From Pseudomonas sp. PDM04 (GTDB lineage Bacteria > Pseudomonadota > Gammaproteobacteria > Pseudomonadales > Pseudomonadaceae): 64,000 nt of DNA. The translations under genes and the position numbers were made by a program. Positions 16,411 through 24,331 of this stretch are shown here, one piece after another (the stretch's first letter is position 1; every line of letters begins with the position of its first letter). Under the pieces are notes generated by a model. That model was not told the origin of the DNA. It made no database searches and saw only the letters and a list, made by a program, of their open reading frames with translations. The stretch spans positions 124,001 through 188,000 of the forward strand of contig NZ_JACVAI010000009.1 in NCBI RefSeq assembly GCF_014851765.1, written 5' to 3'.

Positions 16411-18726
16411 TCAGAAGTGGAAATTGGTGCTCAGCAATGCCGTACGACCGGCCGCCTGGTTGGCGAAGTGGGTCGAGAAGGCTTTGTCGTAATAGGTTTC
16501 GTCAGTCAGGTTCTGCACGTTCAATTGCAGGTCGATGTTCTTGGTCAGCTTGTAGGCGGCCATCGCATCGTAGCGAACGTAGGAATCCACCATGGTGGTG
16601 TTGTCCACGTTGCCAAATACCTTATCGACGTAGAACGCTCCGCCACCGATGGTCAGCTTTGGCGTGACTTGATAAGTCGTCCACAGGCTGGCGCTGTTTT
16701 TCGGGGTGTTCGGTAGTTCGTTGCCATTTTTGGCCTTGTTGGCAGGCAGATCACCGCCATCGACCTGTTCGCTGTCCATGTAGGCGTAACCGGCGAACAC
16801 TTGCCATTGGTCGGTAAGCTTGCCGCTGGCCGACAGCTCGATGCCCTGGACGCGGGTTGTGCCGGCGTTTTCATACGACGTGGTGTTGACCTGAACCCGG
16901 GCGTTTTCCTTCTCGGTGCGGAACACGTCGGCGGTCAGCGACAGGCGATCGTTCAGGAAGTCCCACTTGGTGCCGATTTCGTAGTTCTTGGTGGTTTCCG
17001 GCTCCATGTCGCTGCTCAGCAGGTTGCCGCTGCGATCCGGTGTGCCGCTCAACGGGTTACCGTCCTGGCCTTCACCGAGGGTGGCGCCCGGTGGTGTGGC
17101 CGACGTCGCATAAGAGGCGTAAATGCTGCCGTTCGGTGCCGGCTTGTAGACCACGCCGAACTGACCGGTGACGAACTCACTGACGTCATCGCCCTTGTAG
17201 GTCGTCGCGCCGGCTGCGGTGTAGCTTTTGTATTCGGTGTCGAAATGGTCGTAGCGCAGGCCCATGTTCACCAGCCACTGCTCGGACAACTCCAGGGTGT
17301 CGAACACGTACAGCGCATAGGTGTCGGCTTTGGTGTCGGTGCCGGCATAGTTGCGCGAGATCGCGCCGTTCCATGGATCGTTCGGGTTCGGGTTCGACAG
17401 CGAGGTGCAGTTATAGCCACTTGGCGCGCCGATCATGGGAGGACGGCAGTTGGTGCTGGATGGAGGCGCTGTGGTCAGCGGCGTCGTGTCAGTGTTCACG
17501 TTGTACGAAGATTTTTCACTTTCTTCGCGGCTGAACTCGATGCCGGTGGAGAAGCTGTTCTTGAACCCGGCGATGTAGACATCACCAAACAGATCGGTCT
17601 GGTTGGTCGTCGTTTCCGTGTTGCTGACGCGGGTGTTGGCCCGGCGCCAAACGCTGTCGAAGTTGACGTTGCCCTTGCTGTCGTCCGGCTGGGTCAGGAT
17701 GTAATCCTGCATGCTGGTGCCGTGGCGCAAGGTGTTCTTGATCGTCAGCGCGTCGCTCAGATCATGCTCGATGGCGAAGGTGGCGGTATCGGTGCGGCCC
17801 TTGCGGAAGTCACGGTCCAGACCATAGAAGTTGCTGTCGTCGCCTCCGGAGAACGGTTTGTCCGGATTGGCCTTGGTGCGCGGCGACGAGAACGAATATG
17901 GAATGCCCGAGTCCGGTGTGTCGTTGCTTTCCAGGTGGTAGTAATCGAGATTGACCCGGGTGTCGGTGCCCAGGCCGAACACCAGGGATGGCGCGACACC
18001 CCAACGGTCGTAATCGACCTGATCGCGGCCGGCGACATTGCTTTCGTGGCTCATCAGGTTCAGACGGCCGGCAGCGGTGTCGGTGAACTGGTAGTTGCCA
18101 TCGAAGGTGTAACGCTGGGTCTGGTCCGAACCCCAGGTGAAGCCACCGTCGAGCGAGTTGCCAAGGTGGGCTTTCTTGCTCACCAGGTTGATTGTGCCGC
18201 CGGCCGCGCCACGACCGCCAATGGCGGAATTCGGGCCCTTGCTGACTTCGATCGATTCGACCGCGAAGATCTCACGGCTTTGCGAACCGGTGTCGCGCAC
18301 GCCGTCCAGGTAGGTATCGCCCTGGGCATCGAAGCCGCGAATGAAGGGACGGTCGCCCTGCGGGTTACCGCCTTCACCGGCGCCAAAGGTGATGCCGGGA
18401 ACCGTGCGCAGGGCGTCCTGCATGTTCAGCGCGCCGGTGTCCTTGAGGACTTGTTGTGGAATGACGGTGACCGAGCGCGGCGTGTCGACCAGCGGGGCGG
18501 TGTACTTGGGCGAAGAGGCCTTCTCGGCGTTGTAACTGGTCGCGTCCTGCGCTTCACCGGTGATGGCAGTGGCATCCAGGGCAATCGCGCCGTTCGGTGC
18601 CTTTTCGTCCGTCTTCTCGGCGGCGAACACCATGTGGCCTGCGGAGCCGGCGGTAAGTGCCACGCCAATCGCCGAGGCGAGCAGACGCGGTGAACTGACA
18701 GGTAATTGTGCTGGTTGGCGCGACAT
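16411..18726 (-). CDS. piuA: TonB-dependent catecholate-type siderophore receptor (PiuA/Fiu-like)
   Basis: Outer-membrane receptor of 771 residues: a signal peptide cleaved near residue 35 (AGHMVFAAE), a plug domain (about 60-190) with TPRSVTVIPQQVLKDTGA, RPFIRGFDAQGDTYLDGVRD and the GGRGAAGGTINLVSKK block, then a 22-strand-type barrel ending in the aromatic FHF. It resembles Fiu/PiuA receptors for catechol iron complexes and some siderophore-conjugated beta-lactams. The divergent piuC homologue and the adjacent piuB homologue support the name. A good promoter (TTGATA-N17-TATATT) and a palindrome lie upstream. Confidence 0.9.
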   Translation of the reverse strand: MSRQPAQLPVSSPRLLASAIGVALTAGSAGHMVFAAEKTDEKAPNGAIALDATAITGEAQDATSYNAEKASSPKYTAPLVDTPRSVTVIPQQVLKDTGALNMQDALRTVPGITFGAGEGGNPQGDRPFIRGFDAQGDTYLDGVRDTGSQSREIFAVESIEVSKGPNSAIGGRGAAGGTINLVSKKAHLGNSLDGGFTWGSDQTQRYTFDGNYQFTDTAAGRLNLMSHESNVAGRDQVDYDRWGVAPSLVFGLGTDTRVNLDYYHLESNDTPDSGIPYSFSSPRTKANPDKPFSGGDDSNFYGLDRDFRKGRTDTATFAIEHDLSDALTIKNTLRHGTSMQDYILTQPDDSKGNVNFDSVWRRANTRVSNTETTTNQTDLFGDVYIAGFKNSFSTGIEFSREESEKSSYNVNTDTTPLTTAPPSSTNCRPPMIGAPSGYNCTSLSNPNPNDPWNGAISRNYAGTDTKADTYALYVFDTLELSEQWLVNMGLRYDHFDTEYKSYTAAGATTYKGDDVSEFVTGQFGVVYKPAPNGSIYASYATSATPPGATLGEGQDGNPLSGTPDRSGNLLSSDMEPETTKNYEIGTKWDFLNDRLSLTADVFRTEKENARVQVNTTSYENAGTTRVQGIELSASGKLTDQWQVFAGYAYMDSEQVDGGDLPANKAKNGNELPNTPKNSASLWTTYQVTPKLTIGGGAFYVDKVFGNVDNTTMVDSYVRYDAMAAYKLTKNIDLQLNVQNLTDETYYDKAFSTHFANQAAGRTALLSTNFHF

Positions 18727-18761
18727 CTGAATTTCCCTTCCCCAAGGATTTGAGGTCGCGG

Positions 18762-18790
18762 AATATAGGGTAGACGCGTCTTTGTATCAA
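18762..18790 (-). promoter_or_regulatory. piuA promoter
   Basis: On the minus strand, TTGATA (18785-18790), 17 bases and TATATT (18762-18767) match the sigma-70 consensus at 5 of 6 in each box, 36 bases before the piuA ATG. Confidence 0.65.
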
Positions 18791-18791
18791 T

Positions 18792-18812
18792 TGCGAAACG
18801 TTACTATTCGCA
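18792..18812. promoter_or_regulatory. Palindrome abutting the piuA -35 box
   Basis: TGCGAA, nine bases, then TTCGCA, directly upstream of the piuA -35. It matches the Fur consensus at only about 10 of 19 positions, so it may be a Fur site or the site of an activator. No regulator gene is next to it. Confidence 0.5.
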
Positions 18813-18874
18813 CTGAATTTACATTCTTTACAATTTGCCCTTACGGTTTTTGATGATTCATTCGTCTGCCGGGT

Positions 18875-18905
18875 TTTACACTGGCAATAAGAATCAATAC
18901 CATTG
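18875..18905 (+). promoter_or_regulatory. piuC promoter with overlapping Fur-like box
   Basis: TTTACA (18875-18880), 17 bases and TACCAT (18898-18903) make a plausible promoter. AATAAGAATCAATACCATT (18887-18905) overlaps its spacer and -10 and matches the Fur consensus at about 10 of 19 positions. Iron repression is inferred. Confidence 0.5.
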
Positions 18906-18932
18906 CCATCCTTTAGCCTTCAGGTACTTTCC

Positions 18933-19613
18933 ATGCTGCTGCACATCAAGGGCTTGTTCACCAAAGAAGAGGTGCAGCGTATTCGCGAAGCCCTGGAACA
19001 GGCCGATTGGGCGGACGGCAAGATCACGGCCGGCTATCAGTCGGCCAAGGCCAAACACAATCTGCAATTGCCCGAGGGCCATCCGCTGGCCAAGGAGATC
19101 GGCGCGGCGATGGTCGAGCGGTTGTGGAAAAACCCGCAGTTCATGTCGGCGGCGTTGCCGCACAAGGTCTTTCCACCGTTGGTGAACTGTTACACGGCGG
19201 GCGGCAGTTTCGACTTCCATATCGACAACGCCGTGCGCCAACCCAAGGGCAGCATCGAGCGCGTGCGCACCGACCTGTCATCGACGCTGTTCTTCAGCGA
19301 GCCCGAGGATTACGACGGCGGTGAGCTGGAAATCCAGGACACCTACGGCGTGCAGCGGGTCAAGCTGCCGGCTGGCGACATGGTCCTGTATCCCAGCACC
19401 AGCCTGCACAAGGTCAACGCTGTCACCCGAGGCTCGCGGTTCGCCGCGTTCTTCTGGACGCAAAGCCTGGTCCGCGAAGACAGCCAGCGCGCGCTGCTGT
19501 TCGAAATGGACGGGGCGATCCAGCAACTGACACAGGACGTGCCTGATCATCCGTCACTGGTTCGCCTGACCGGGACCTATCACAACCTGCTGCGTCGTTG
19601 GGTCGAGGTATGA
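18933..19613 (+). CDS. piuC: PiuC, Fe(II)/2-oxoglutarate-dependent PKHD-type hydroxylase
   Basis: Cytoplasmic dioxygenase of 226 residues (the YbiX/PiuC family size). The iron triad is visible as His96 and Asp98 in FDFHIDNAV and His159 in PSTSLHKV; a conserved RGSRFAAFFW follows and supplies the 2-oxoglutarate arginine. Members always lie beside Fiu/PiuA receptors, but the substrate is unproven. The start is the ATG at 18933, with CAGGT 8 bases upstream, rather than the longer in-frame ATG at 18903, which has no ribosome site. It overlaps the next gene by ATGA. Confidence 0.93.
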   Translation: MLLHIKGLFTKEEVQRIREALEQADWADGKITAGYQSAKAKHNLQLPEGHPLAKEIGAAMVERLWKNPQFMSAALPHKVFPPLVNCYTAGGSFDFHIDNAVRQPKGSIERVRTDLSSTLFFSEPEDYDGGELEIQDTYGVQRVKLPAGDMVLYPSTSLHKVNAVTRGSRFAAFFWTQSLVREDSQRALLFEMDGAIQQLTQDVPDHPSLVRLTGTYHNLLRRWVEV

Positions 19614-20377
19614 ATTTCCGACTGCGCCGTGAGGAAGTGCTCGATGGCGACCAGCTCAAGGCCATGCTCGAAGAAAGTCCCGCCCGCGCCGCCCAGGCCA
19701 TACTGCTCGCCGCTGGCGAAGGTGTGATCGACGCCCAGGCCTTGCTCGGACAGATCCTGCTGGAAGGCCAGGGCATTGCACGGGACCAGACGCTGGCGCT
19801 GCGCTGGTTCGAGATTGCCGCACAGGGTGGACACCTGATGGCGCGCAACATGCTCGGGCGCTGTCATGAACATGGCTGGGGCTGTGTGGCGGATGTTGCG
19901 CTTGCCGCGCGGCACTACCGCCTGGGCGCCGACGCGGGTCTGGATTGGGCGATGTACAACTATGCCAACCTGTTGGCGACCGGACGGGGTGGAGTCGAGG
20001 ATCAGGTGCAGGCGCTGAGCCTTTATCGACGTGCCGCGCAGTTGGGCCACGCGAAGTCGATGAACCTGCTGGGGCGATACCTGGAGGAGGGGCGGTTCTG
20101 TCCAGCGGACCCGGCGGGCGCTGTGCACTGGTATCGACGTTCGGCCCTCGGCGGCGATTTCCGTGGGCAGTTCAGTTATGCGGCGGTGTTGGCGAGTGAA
20201 GGCAACCTCGATGAGGCGCTGGATTGGTTACGCAAGGCGCTGGTCGGCGGCAATCTGAATTTCCTGCGGGTGGCGAGCCAGTCGTTGCTGGGCGCCACCG
20301 ATCCACAGATCCGTGCCCTGGCAGCCGACTACACCGAACGCTGCGCTGAACTCGAGCAGACGCTAACCCCCTTGTAG
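19610..20377 (+). CDS. Sel1-repeat (TPR-like) protein
   Basis: Protein of 255 residues built from about four Sel1-like helical repeats: LRWFEIAAQGGHLMARNMLG, AARHYRLGADAG, ALSLYRRAAQLGHAKSMNLLG and AVHWYRRSALGGDFRGQFS. It has no signal peptide, so it is probably a cytoplasmic scaffold. The ATG at 19610 overlaps the piuC stop (ATGA), which implies coupled translation in the iron-uptake unit. The TAG stop (20375-20377) lies inside a REP sequence, so the present C-terminus may have been set by REP insertion. Confidence 0.85.
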   Translation: MNFRLRREEVLDGDQLKAMLEESPARAAQAILLAAGEGVIDAQALLGQILLEGQGIARDQTLALRWFEIAAQGGHLMARNMLGRCHEHGWGCVADVALAARHYRLGADAGLDWAMYNYANLLATGRGGVEDQVQALSLYRRAAQLGHAKSMNLLGRYLEEGRFCPADPAGAVHWYRRSALGGDFRGQFSYAAVLASEGNLDEALDWLRKALVGGNLNFLRVASQSLLGATDPQIRALAADYTERCAELEQTLTPL

Positions 20378-20472
20378 GAGCGAGCATGCTCGCGATGGAC
20401 TTGAACGATGACGCGGGGTGCCTGATGCCCACGCGGCGTGCTTGAGTCCATCGCGAGCATGCTCGCTCCTAC
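20374..20472. repeat. REPIN: perfect 27-base inverted arms
   Basis: GTAGGAGCGAGCATGCTCGC starts at 20374 and continues to GATGGAC at 20400. Its exact inverse runs 20446-20472. The arms are 27 bases and identical, with a 45-base spacer. The left arm contains the stop codon of the Sel1-repeat gene. Confidence 0.9.
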
Positions 20473-20496
20473 AGGGGGTACGATCTACAGGTGCAC

Positions 20497-20531
20497 AAAA
20501 AAGCCCATGACAGGTCATGTCATGGGCTTTT
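20497..20531 (-). terminator. speC terminator
   Basis: GCCCATGACA and TGTCATGGGC (10-bp stem, 5-base loop) are flanked by an A-run and a T-run, which gives TTTTTT after the stem on the minus strand. The hairpin ends 19 bases beyond the speC stop. It could act in both directions. Confidence 0.85.
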
Positions 20532-20546
20532 CAATGCCTGCAGCGT

Positions 20547-21710
20547 TTACACGTAGAACGATTTCAGCGGCGGGAAGCCATTGAATTCAACGGCGCTGTA
20601 GCTGGTGGTGTAAGCACCGGTCGACAGCCAGTACAGGCGATCGCCGATGGCCAGGTTCAGCGGCAGGCCGTACTTGTAGTTTTCGTACATGATGTCGGCG
20701 CTGTCGCAGGTTGGGCCCGCGATCACCACTTCTTCCATCTCGCCTTTCTTCTCGGTCCAGATCGGGAACTTGATCGCTTCGTCCATGGTTTCGATCAGGC
20801 CGGAGAATTTGCCCACATCCGTGTACACCCAACGCTCGACGGCGGTACGGGATTTACGGGCAACCAGCACCACTTCACTGACCAGGATGCCGGCGTTGGC
20901 AATCAGCGAACGGCCGGGCTCCAGGATGATTTCCGGCAGGTCGTCACCGAAGTCTTCCTTGAGGAAGCGGATGATTTCCTCAGCGTAGGTTTCCAGGCTG
21001 TTGGTGCGGGTGATGTAGTTGGCCGGGAAGCCGCCACCCATGTTGATCAGCTTGAGGTGGATGCCGTCTTCTTCTTTCAGGCGCTCGAAGATCACCTTGA
21101 CCTTGGCGATGGCGGCGTCCCAGACGCTGATGTCGCGCTGTTGCGAGCCGACGTGGAACGAGATGCCGTAAGGCACCAGGCCCAGATCGCGGGCGAGGAT
21201 CAGCAGGTCCATGGCCATGTCGGTCTGGCAGCCGAATTTGCGCGACAGCGGCCAGTCAGCCGTGGTCGAGCCTTCGGTGAGGATGCGCACGTAGACCTTC
21301 GAGCCCGGTGCCGCCTTGGCGATGTTGCGCAGGTCGGCTTCGGAGTCGGTGGCGTACAGGCGCACGCCCTTGTCGTAGAAGTAGCGGATGTCCTTGGACT
21401 TCTTGATGGTGTTGCCATAGCTGATTTGATCCGCGCTCACGCCACGGCTCAGCACCTTGTCCAGCTCATAGATCGAGGCGATGTCGAAGCTCGAACCTTT
21501 CTCTTTGAGCAGGTCGATGATCTCGACGGCCGGGTTGGCCTTGACCGCGTAGTAGACCTTGGCGAATTCGAAACCGGCACGCAGGTCATCGTAGGCCTGG
21601 GCGATCATCGCGGTGTCGATCACCACGAACGGGGTTTCCTGTTTGTCGGCGAAGGCCTTCATTTTCTGAAAGGTTTCGCGCGCGAAATAGTCTTCGACCT
21701 GGATCGACAT
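20547..21710 (-). CDS. speC: SpeC, ornithine decarboxylase (alanine-racemase-fold type)
   Basis: PLP-dependent decarboxylase of 387 residues that converts ornithine to putrescine, the first step of polyamine synthesis. It is of the eukaryote-like, fold-III type: the PLP lysine is Lys57 in YAVKANP, then the SFHVGSQQ histidine motif, GGGFPANY, the phosphate-binding EPGRSL and the active-site cysteine in GPTCDSAD. I chose ATG 21710 because TAGGAG stands 8 bases upstream; a frame seven codons longer has no such site. It is monocistronic, with its own terminator and an 800-base gene-free upstream region. Confidence 0.95.
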   Translation of the reverse strand: MSIQVEDYFARETFQKMKAFADKQETPFVVIDTAMIAQAYDDLRAGFEFAKVYYAVKANPAVEIIDLLKEKGSSFDIASIYELDKVLSRGVSADQISYGNTIKKSKDIRYFYDKGVRLYATDSEADLRNIAKAAPGSKVYVRILTEGSTTADWPLSRKFGCQTDMAMDLLILARDLGLVPYGISFHVGSQQRDISVWDAAIAKVKVIFERLKEEDGIHLKLINMGGGFPANYITRTNSLETYAEEIIRFLKEDFGDDLPEIILEPGRSLIANAGILVSEVVLVARKSRTAVERWVYTDVGKFSGLIETMDEAIKFPIWTEKKGEMEEVVIAGPTCDSADIMYENYKYGLPLNLAIGDRLYWLSTGAYTTSYSAVEFNGFPPLKSFYV

Positions 21711-21826
21711 GCTGGGAACTCCTACTGGCAAACTGAAAAATCAATGGGTGCAAATGAACGCCCTCCGTATCCCCACTTTGGTTCGCCTACTTCCCAAGGC
21801 ATTGCCGCCGAAAGCAAAAAGGCCAT

Positions 21827-21990
21827 CCAGATCGTTTGAGAGCTACTGCAGGCTCGGCGCCTACGGCGCTACGCACGCAATACTGCGTTGGGAAGAGGCT
21901 CGGAATGCTCATTTACAATCAGTAGACTCCGCTTCCTCGCCTCTTCCCGCCTTGTCTTGCCTGCGCTCGCTACGCTCTCAAACGATCTGG
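21827..21990. repeat. 164-base nested inverted repeat upstream of speC
   Basis: Outer arms CCAGATCGTTTGAGAGC (21827-21843) and its exact inverse (21974-21990) are 17 bases long. Inside them GCAGGC (21848) pairs with GCCTGC (21959), and GGGAAGAGGC (21890-21899) pairs with GCCTCTTCCC (21939-21948), leaving a 39-base apical loop. It is unlike the REP family. It could be a structured RNA leader of speC, a remnant of a small mobile element, or a recombination target; I cannot name it. Confidence 0.7.
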
Positions 21991-22405
21991 ACCTGTGTTC
22001 CCTTGGCCTTGCTGTCTCGTCGTCAGTACTTGAGCCGGATGGATCGTTTCCAGCATGGACGTTCGGCGCGAACTTTAGGGCGTGAGGGGCCTGAGATCAA
22101 CAAAAAATGTCGCGTTTTTGCACTCTTCTGACGTGCGTGACCGACGTCACTCTTTGTAGCGGACAGAGATGACGGGCAGATGTTCCCGGACAATTTTCAA
22201 GTGTTAAAAATACCTGCACGTTCGACACTTATGAGCCCCAGATCATCGATAACTACGATGACGTCAACATCGGCGACGTTGGCTGCGAGACGGTTCTGTC
22301 AGTGCAAATCTGGTGAGTGCGAGGGCGGTTTTTCGAAGCGGTTGAAAGGCGTGGGTGTTGATATTTCTTTCCGGCCGTTGAGTAACGCCGAATGGCAGCG
22401 AAAAA

Positions 22406-22488
22406 GTGGGAGCGAGCCTGCTCGCGATTTGCCATGGCCACATTGTCGTTGGCTGACACTCCGCTATCGCGAGCAGGCTCGCTCCCAC
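22406..22488. repeat. REPIN: inverted REP pair
   Basis: GTGGGAGCGAGCCTGCTCGC at 22406 (to GAT 22428) and its exact inverse at 22466-22488 are separated by 37 bases. The pair lies 22 bases beyond the end of the ABC-transporter operon. Confidence 0.88.
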
Positions 22489-22510
22489 AGGTTGACGTGA
22501 TGGGGTCCGA

Positions 22511-23668
22511 TCAGACGGCCGCAGCCTCCGCCGGCGAAACGATGCTGGTCTTGCCGCCACGGGATTTGCCGGAACTCAGGTACTCGGCGATCGATTCTTG
22601 GGTCACTTCCCCCAGGAACACCCGTTCGGCATCCATCACCGGCAACCACGAACGGTTGAACTCGTACATCCGCGACAACAGGATGCGCAAATGCTCGTCA
22701 TACGCCGCAGTGGCATTGAACTCACGCAGGTACTGCGCACAGGTGCCGGTCTGACGATGCAGGTCGCGACGTCTTACGTAACCGAGCGCCTTGTTCTCAC
22801 CATCCGTGACCACGACGTAACGACGGTCATGCTCATCCATCAATTCCAGCGCATCGGCCACCGGGGTTTCCGGGCTGACCGACGGCGCGTTGTCCGCCGC
22901 GTCTTCGGCCTTCACCAGCAACAGGCGCTTGAGGGTGCTGTCCTGGCCGACGAAGTTACTGACGAACTCGTCCGCCGGGTGGGCCAGCAAGGTGTCCGGG
23001 TGGTCGATCTGCAACAGCTTGCCGGCGCGGAAGATGGCGATCTTGTCGCCCAGCTTGATGGCTTCGTCGATGTCGTGGCTGACCATGATCACGGTCTTGT
23101 TCAGCGCTCGCTGCATCTCGAAGAATTCATTCTGGATCATCTCGCGGTTGATCGGGTCGACCGCGCCGAACGGTTCGTCCATCAGCAGCAGCGGGGCGTC
23201 GGCGGCCAGTGCGCGGATGACGCCGATCCGTTGTTGCTGACCCCCGGACAGTTCGCGGGGGTAGCGGTGCAGGTACTGTTTGGGTTCCAGCTTGATCATG
23301 CTCATCAACTCGCGGGCGCGGTCGTGGCACTTCTGTTTGTCCCAGCCGAGCAGTTTCGGCACGACCACGATGTTCTCCTCGATAGTCATGTTCGGGAACA
23401 GGCCGATCTGCTGGATCACATACCCGATGTTGCGCCGCAGCGTCACTTCGTCGAGGTCGGTGGTGTCTTCGCCGTTGATCAGGATCTTGCCCGAGGTCGG
23501 CTTGATCAGGCGGTTGATCATTTTCAGCGTGGTGCTCTTGCCGCAACCCGACGGCCCGAGGAACACGCAGATCTCGCCCTCATTGACGGTCAGGCTGACC
23601 GAGTCCACGGCTTTCACGTCTTTGCCGTTGCTTTGGAAGGTCTTGCTGAGGTTTTGGAGTTCGATCAT
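22511..23668 (-). CDS. opuCA: Quaternary-amine osmoprotectant ABC transporter, ATPase subunit (OpuCA-like)
   Basis: ATP-binding subunit of 385 residues. Walker A is GPSGCGKSTT near residue 36, the signature is LSGGQQQRIGV, and Walker B is LLLMDEPFGAVDP. The C-terminal third (about 250-365) has two CBS-type segments, as in OpuA/ProV ATPases, where they sense ionic strength. It energises betaine, choline or carnitine import. The start ATG 23668 overlaps the stop of the preceding permease (ATGA). It is the last gene of a four-gene operon read on the minus strand: permease, binding protein, permease, ATPase. Confidence 0.88.
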   Translation of the reverse strand: MIELQNLSKTFQSNGKDVKAVDSVSLTVNEGEICVFLGPSGCGKSTTLKMINRLIKPTSGKILINGEDTTDLDEVTLRRNIGYVIQQIGLFPNMTIEENIVVVPKLLGWDKQKCHDRARELMSMIKLEPKQYLHRYPRELSGGQQQRIGVIRALAADAPLLLMDEPFGAVDPINREMIQNEFFEMQRALNKTVIMVSHDIDEAIKLGDKIAIFRAGKLLQIDHPDTLLAHPADEFVSNFVGQDSTLKRLLLVKAEDAADNAPSVSPETPVADALELMDEHDRRYVVVTDGENKALGYVRRRDLHRQTGTCAQYLREFNATAAYDEHLRILLSRMYEFNRSWLPVMDAERVFLGEVTQESIAEYLSSGKSRGGKTSIVSPAEAAAV

Positions 23669-24318
23669 TTCAGGAGTCCTTTTGGAGTCAGCGTGCGTTG
23701 CAGCCATTGCAGGAGCAGGTCGGCGAAGATGGCCAGGAGACTGACCAACACGGCGCCGACGATCAGCATCGACATGTCGCTGCGGCTGATGGAAGCGAGG
23801 ATGAGTACGCCGAGGCCACCGGCCCCGATGGTGGCGGCGATGGTCATGACACCGATGTTCATCACCACGGCGGTGCGCACGCCCGCGAGGATCACCGGCA
23901 CCGCGATTGGCAGTTCGACCATGCGCAGGCGCTGGCCGAAGGTCATGCCAATGCCGCGTGCGGCTTCGCGGATGCCCGGTTCGACGCCGGTCAGGGCCAG
24001 GTAGGTGTTGCGCATGATCGGCAGCAACGAATAGAGAAATACTGCGGTGATCGCCGGCATCGGGCCAAGGCCCTGGCCGAAGGTCGAGTAGAACGGCAGC
24101 AACAGGCCGAACAGGGCGATCGACGGTACGGTCAGCAGCACCGTGGCGCTGGCCTGCAATGGGCCGGCGAGGGTCGGGAAACGCGTCATCAGAATGCCCA
24201 GCGGCACGCCGACCACGATCGCCAGGGTCACGGCGATGCCGACCAGGGTGATGTGCTGCCAGGTCAGGTGCAGCACTTGCTGCCAATCGAGGTGGGAAAA
24301 GGCGTTGATAAATTCCAT
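23665..24318 (-). CDS. opuCB: Osmoprotectant ABC transporter permease (OpuCB-like)
   Basis: Inner-membrane permease of 217 residues with five to six membrane spans and the binding-protein-dependent motif EAARGIGMTFGQRLRMVELP (about 135-155). It would pair with the other permease of this operon and the ATPase encoded downstream. Its stop overlaps the ATPase start by four bases. It lies 13 bases after the binding-protein gene. Confidence 0.87.
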   Translation of the reverse strand: MEFINAFSHLDWQQVLHLTWQHITLVGIAVTLAIVVGVPLGILMTRFPTLAGPLQASATVLLTVPSIALFGLLLPFYSTFGQGLGPMPAITAVFLYSLLPIMRNTYLALTGVEPGIREAARGIGMTFGQRLRMVELPIAVPVILAGVRTAVVMNIGVMTIAATIGAGGLGVLILASISRSDMSMLIVGAVLVSLLAIFADLLLQWLQRTLTPKGLLK

Positions 24319-24331
24319 GTCTTTTCCTTTA

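Larger units (their letters stand above)
21711..22510. other. 800-base gene-free region upstream of speC
   Basis: No frame here has convincing coding character or a ribosome site. It holds the speC leader (21711-21826), a long nested inverted repeat (21827-21990), and an unassigned stretch (21991-22405) with a minor TGACGT-N9-ACGTCA repeat at 22129-22149 and a patch of higher AT near 22180-22230. A REPIN follows at 22406-22488. As I recall, P. aeruginosa has further small genes near speC; none is recognisable here. Confidence 0.6.

Noticed and set aside
13986..18693. Long plus-strand frames opposite the reductase and receptor genes (13986-16667, 16801-18693)
   Set aside because: Both lack a family match and a ribosome site; the minus-strand genes are complete and recognisable.
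22180..22500. 106-codon plus-strand frame in the speC-opuCA gap
   Set aside because: No ribosome site, mixed composition, and its end lies in a REPIN.
22511..24286. A single 591-residue fusion of permease and ATPase
   Set aside because: The open frame runs on by chance. The ATPase has its own ATG at 23668 in a standard ATGA overlap, and the permease is in another frame.
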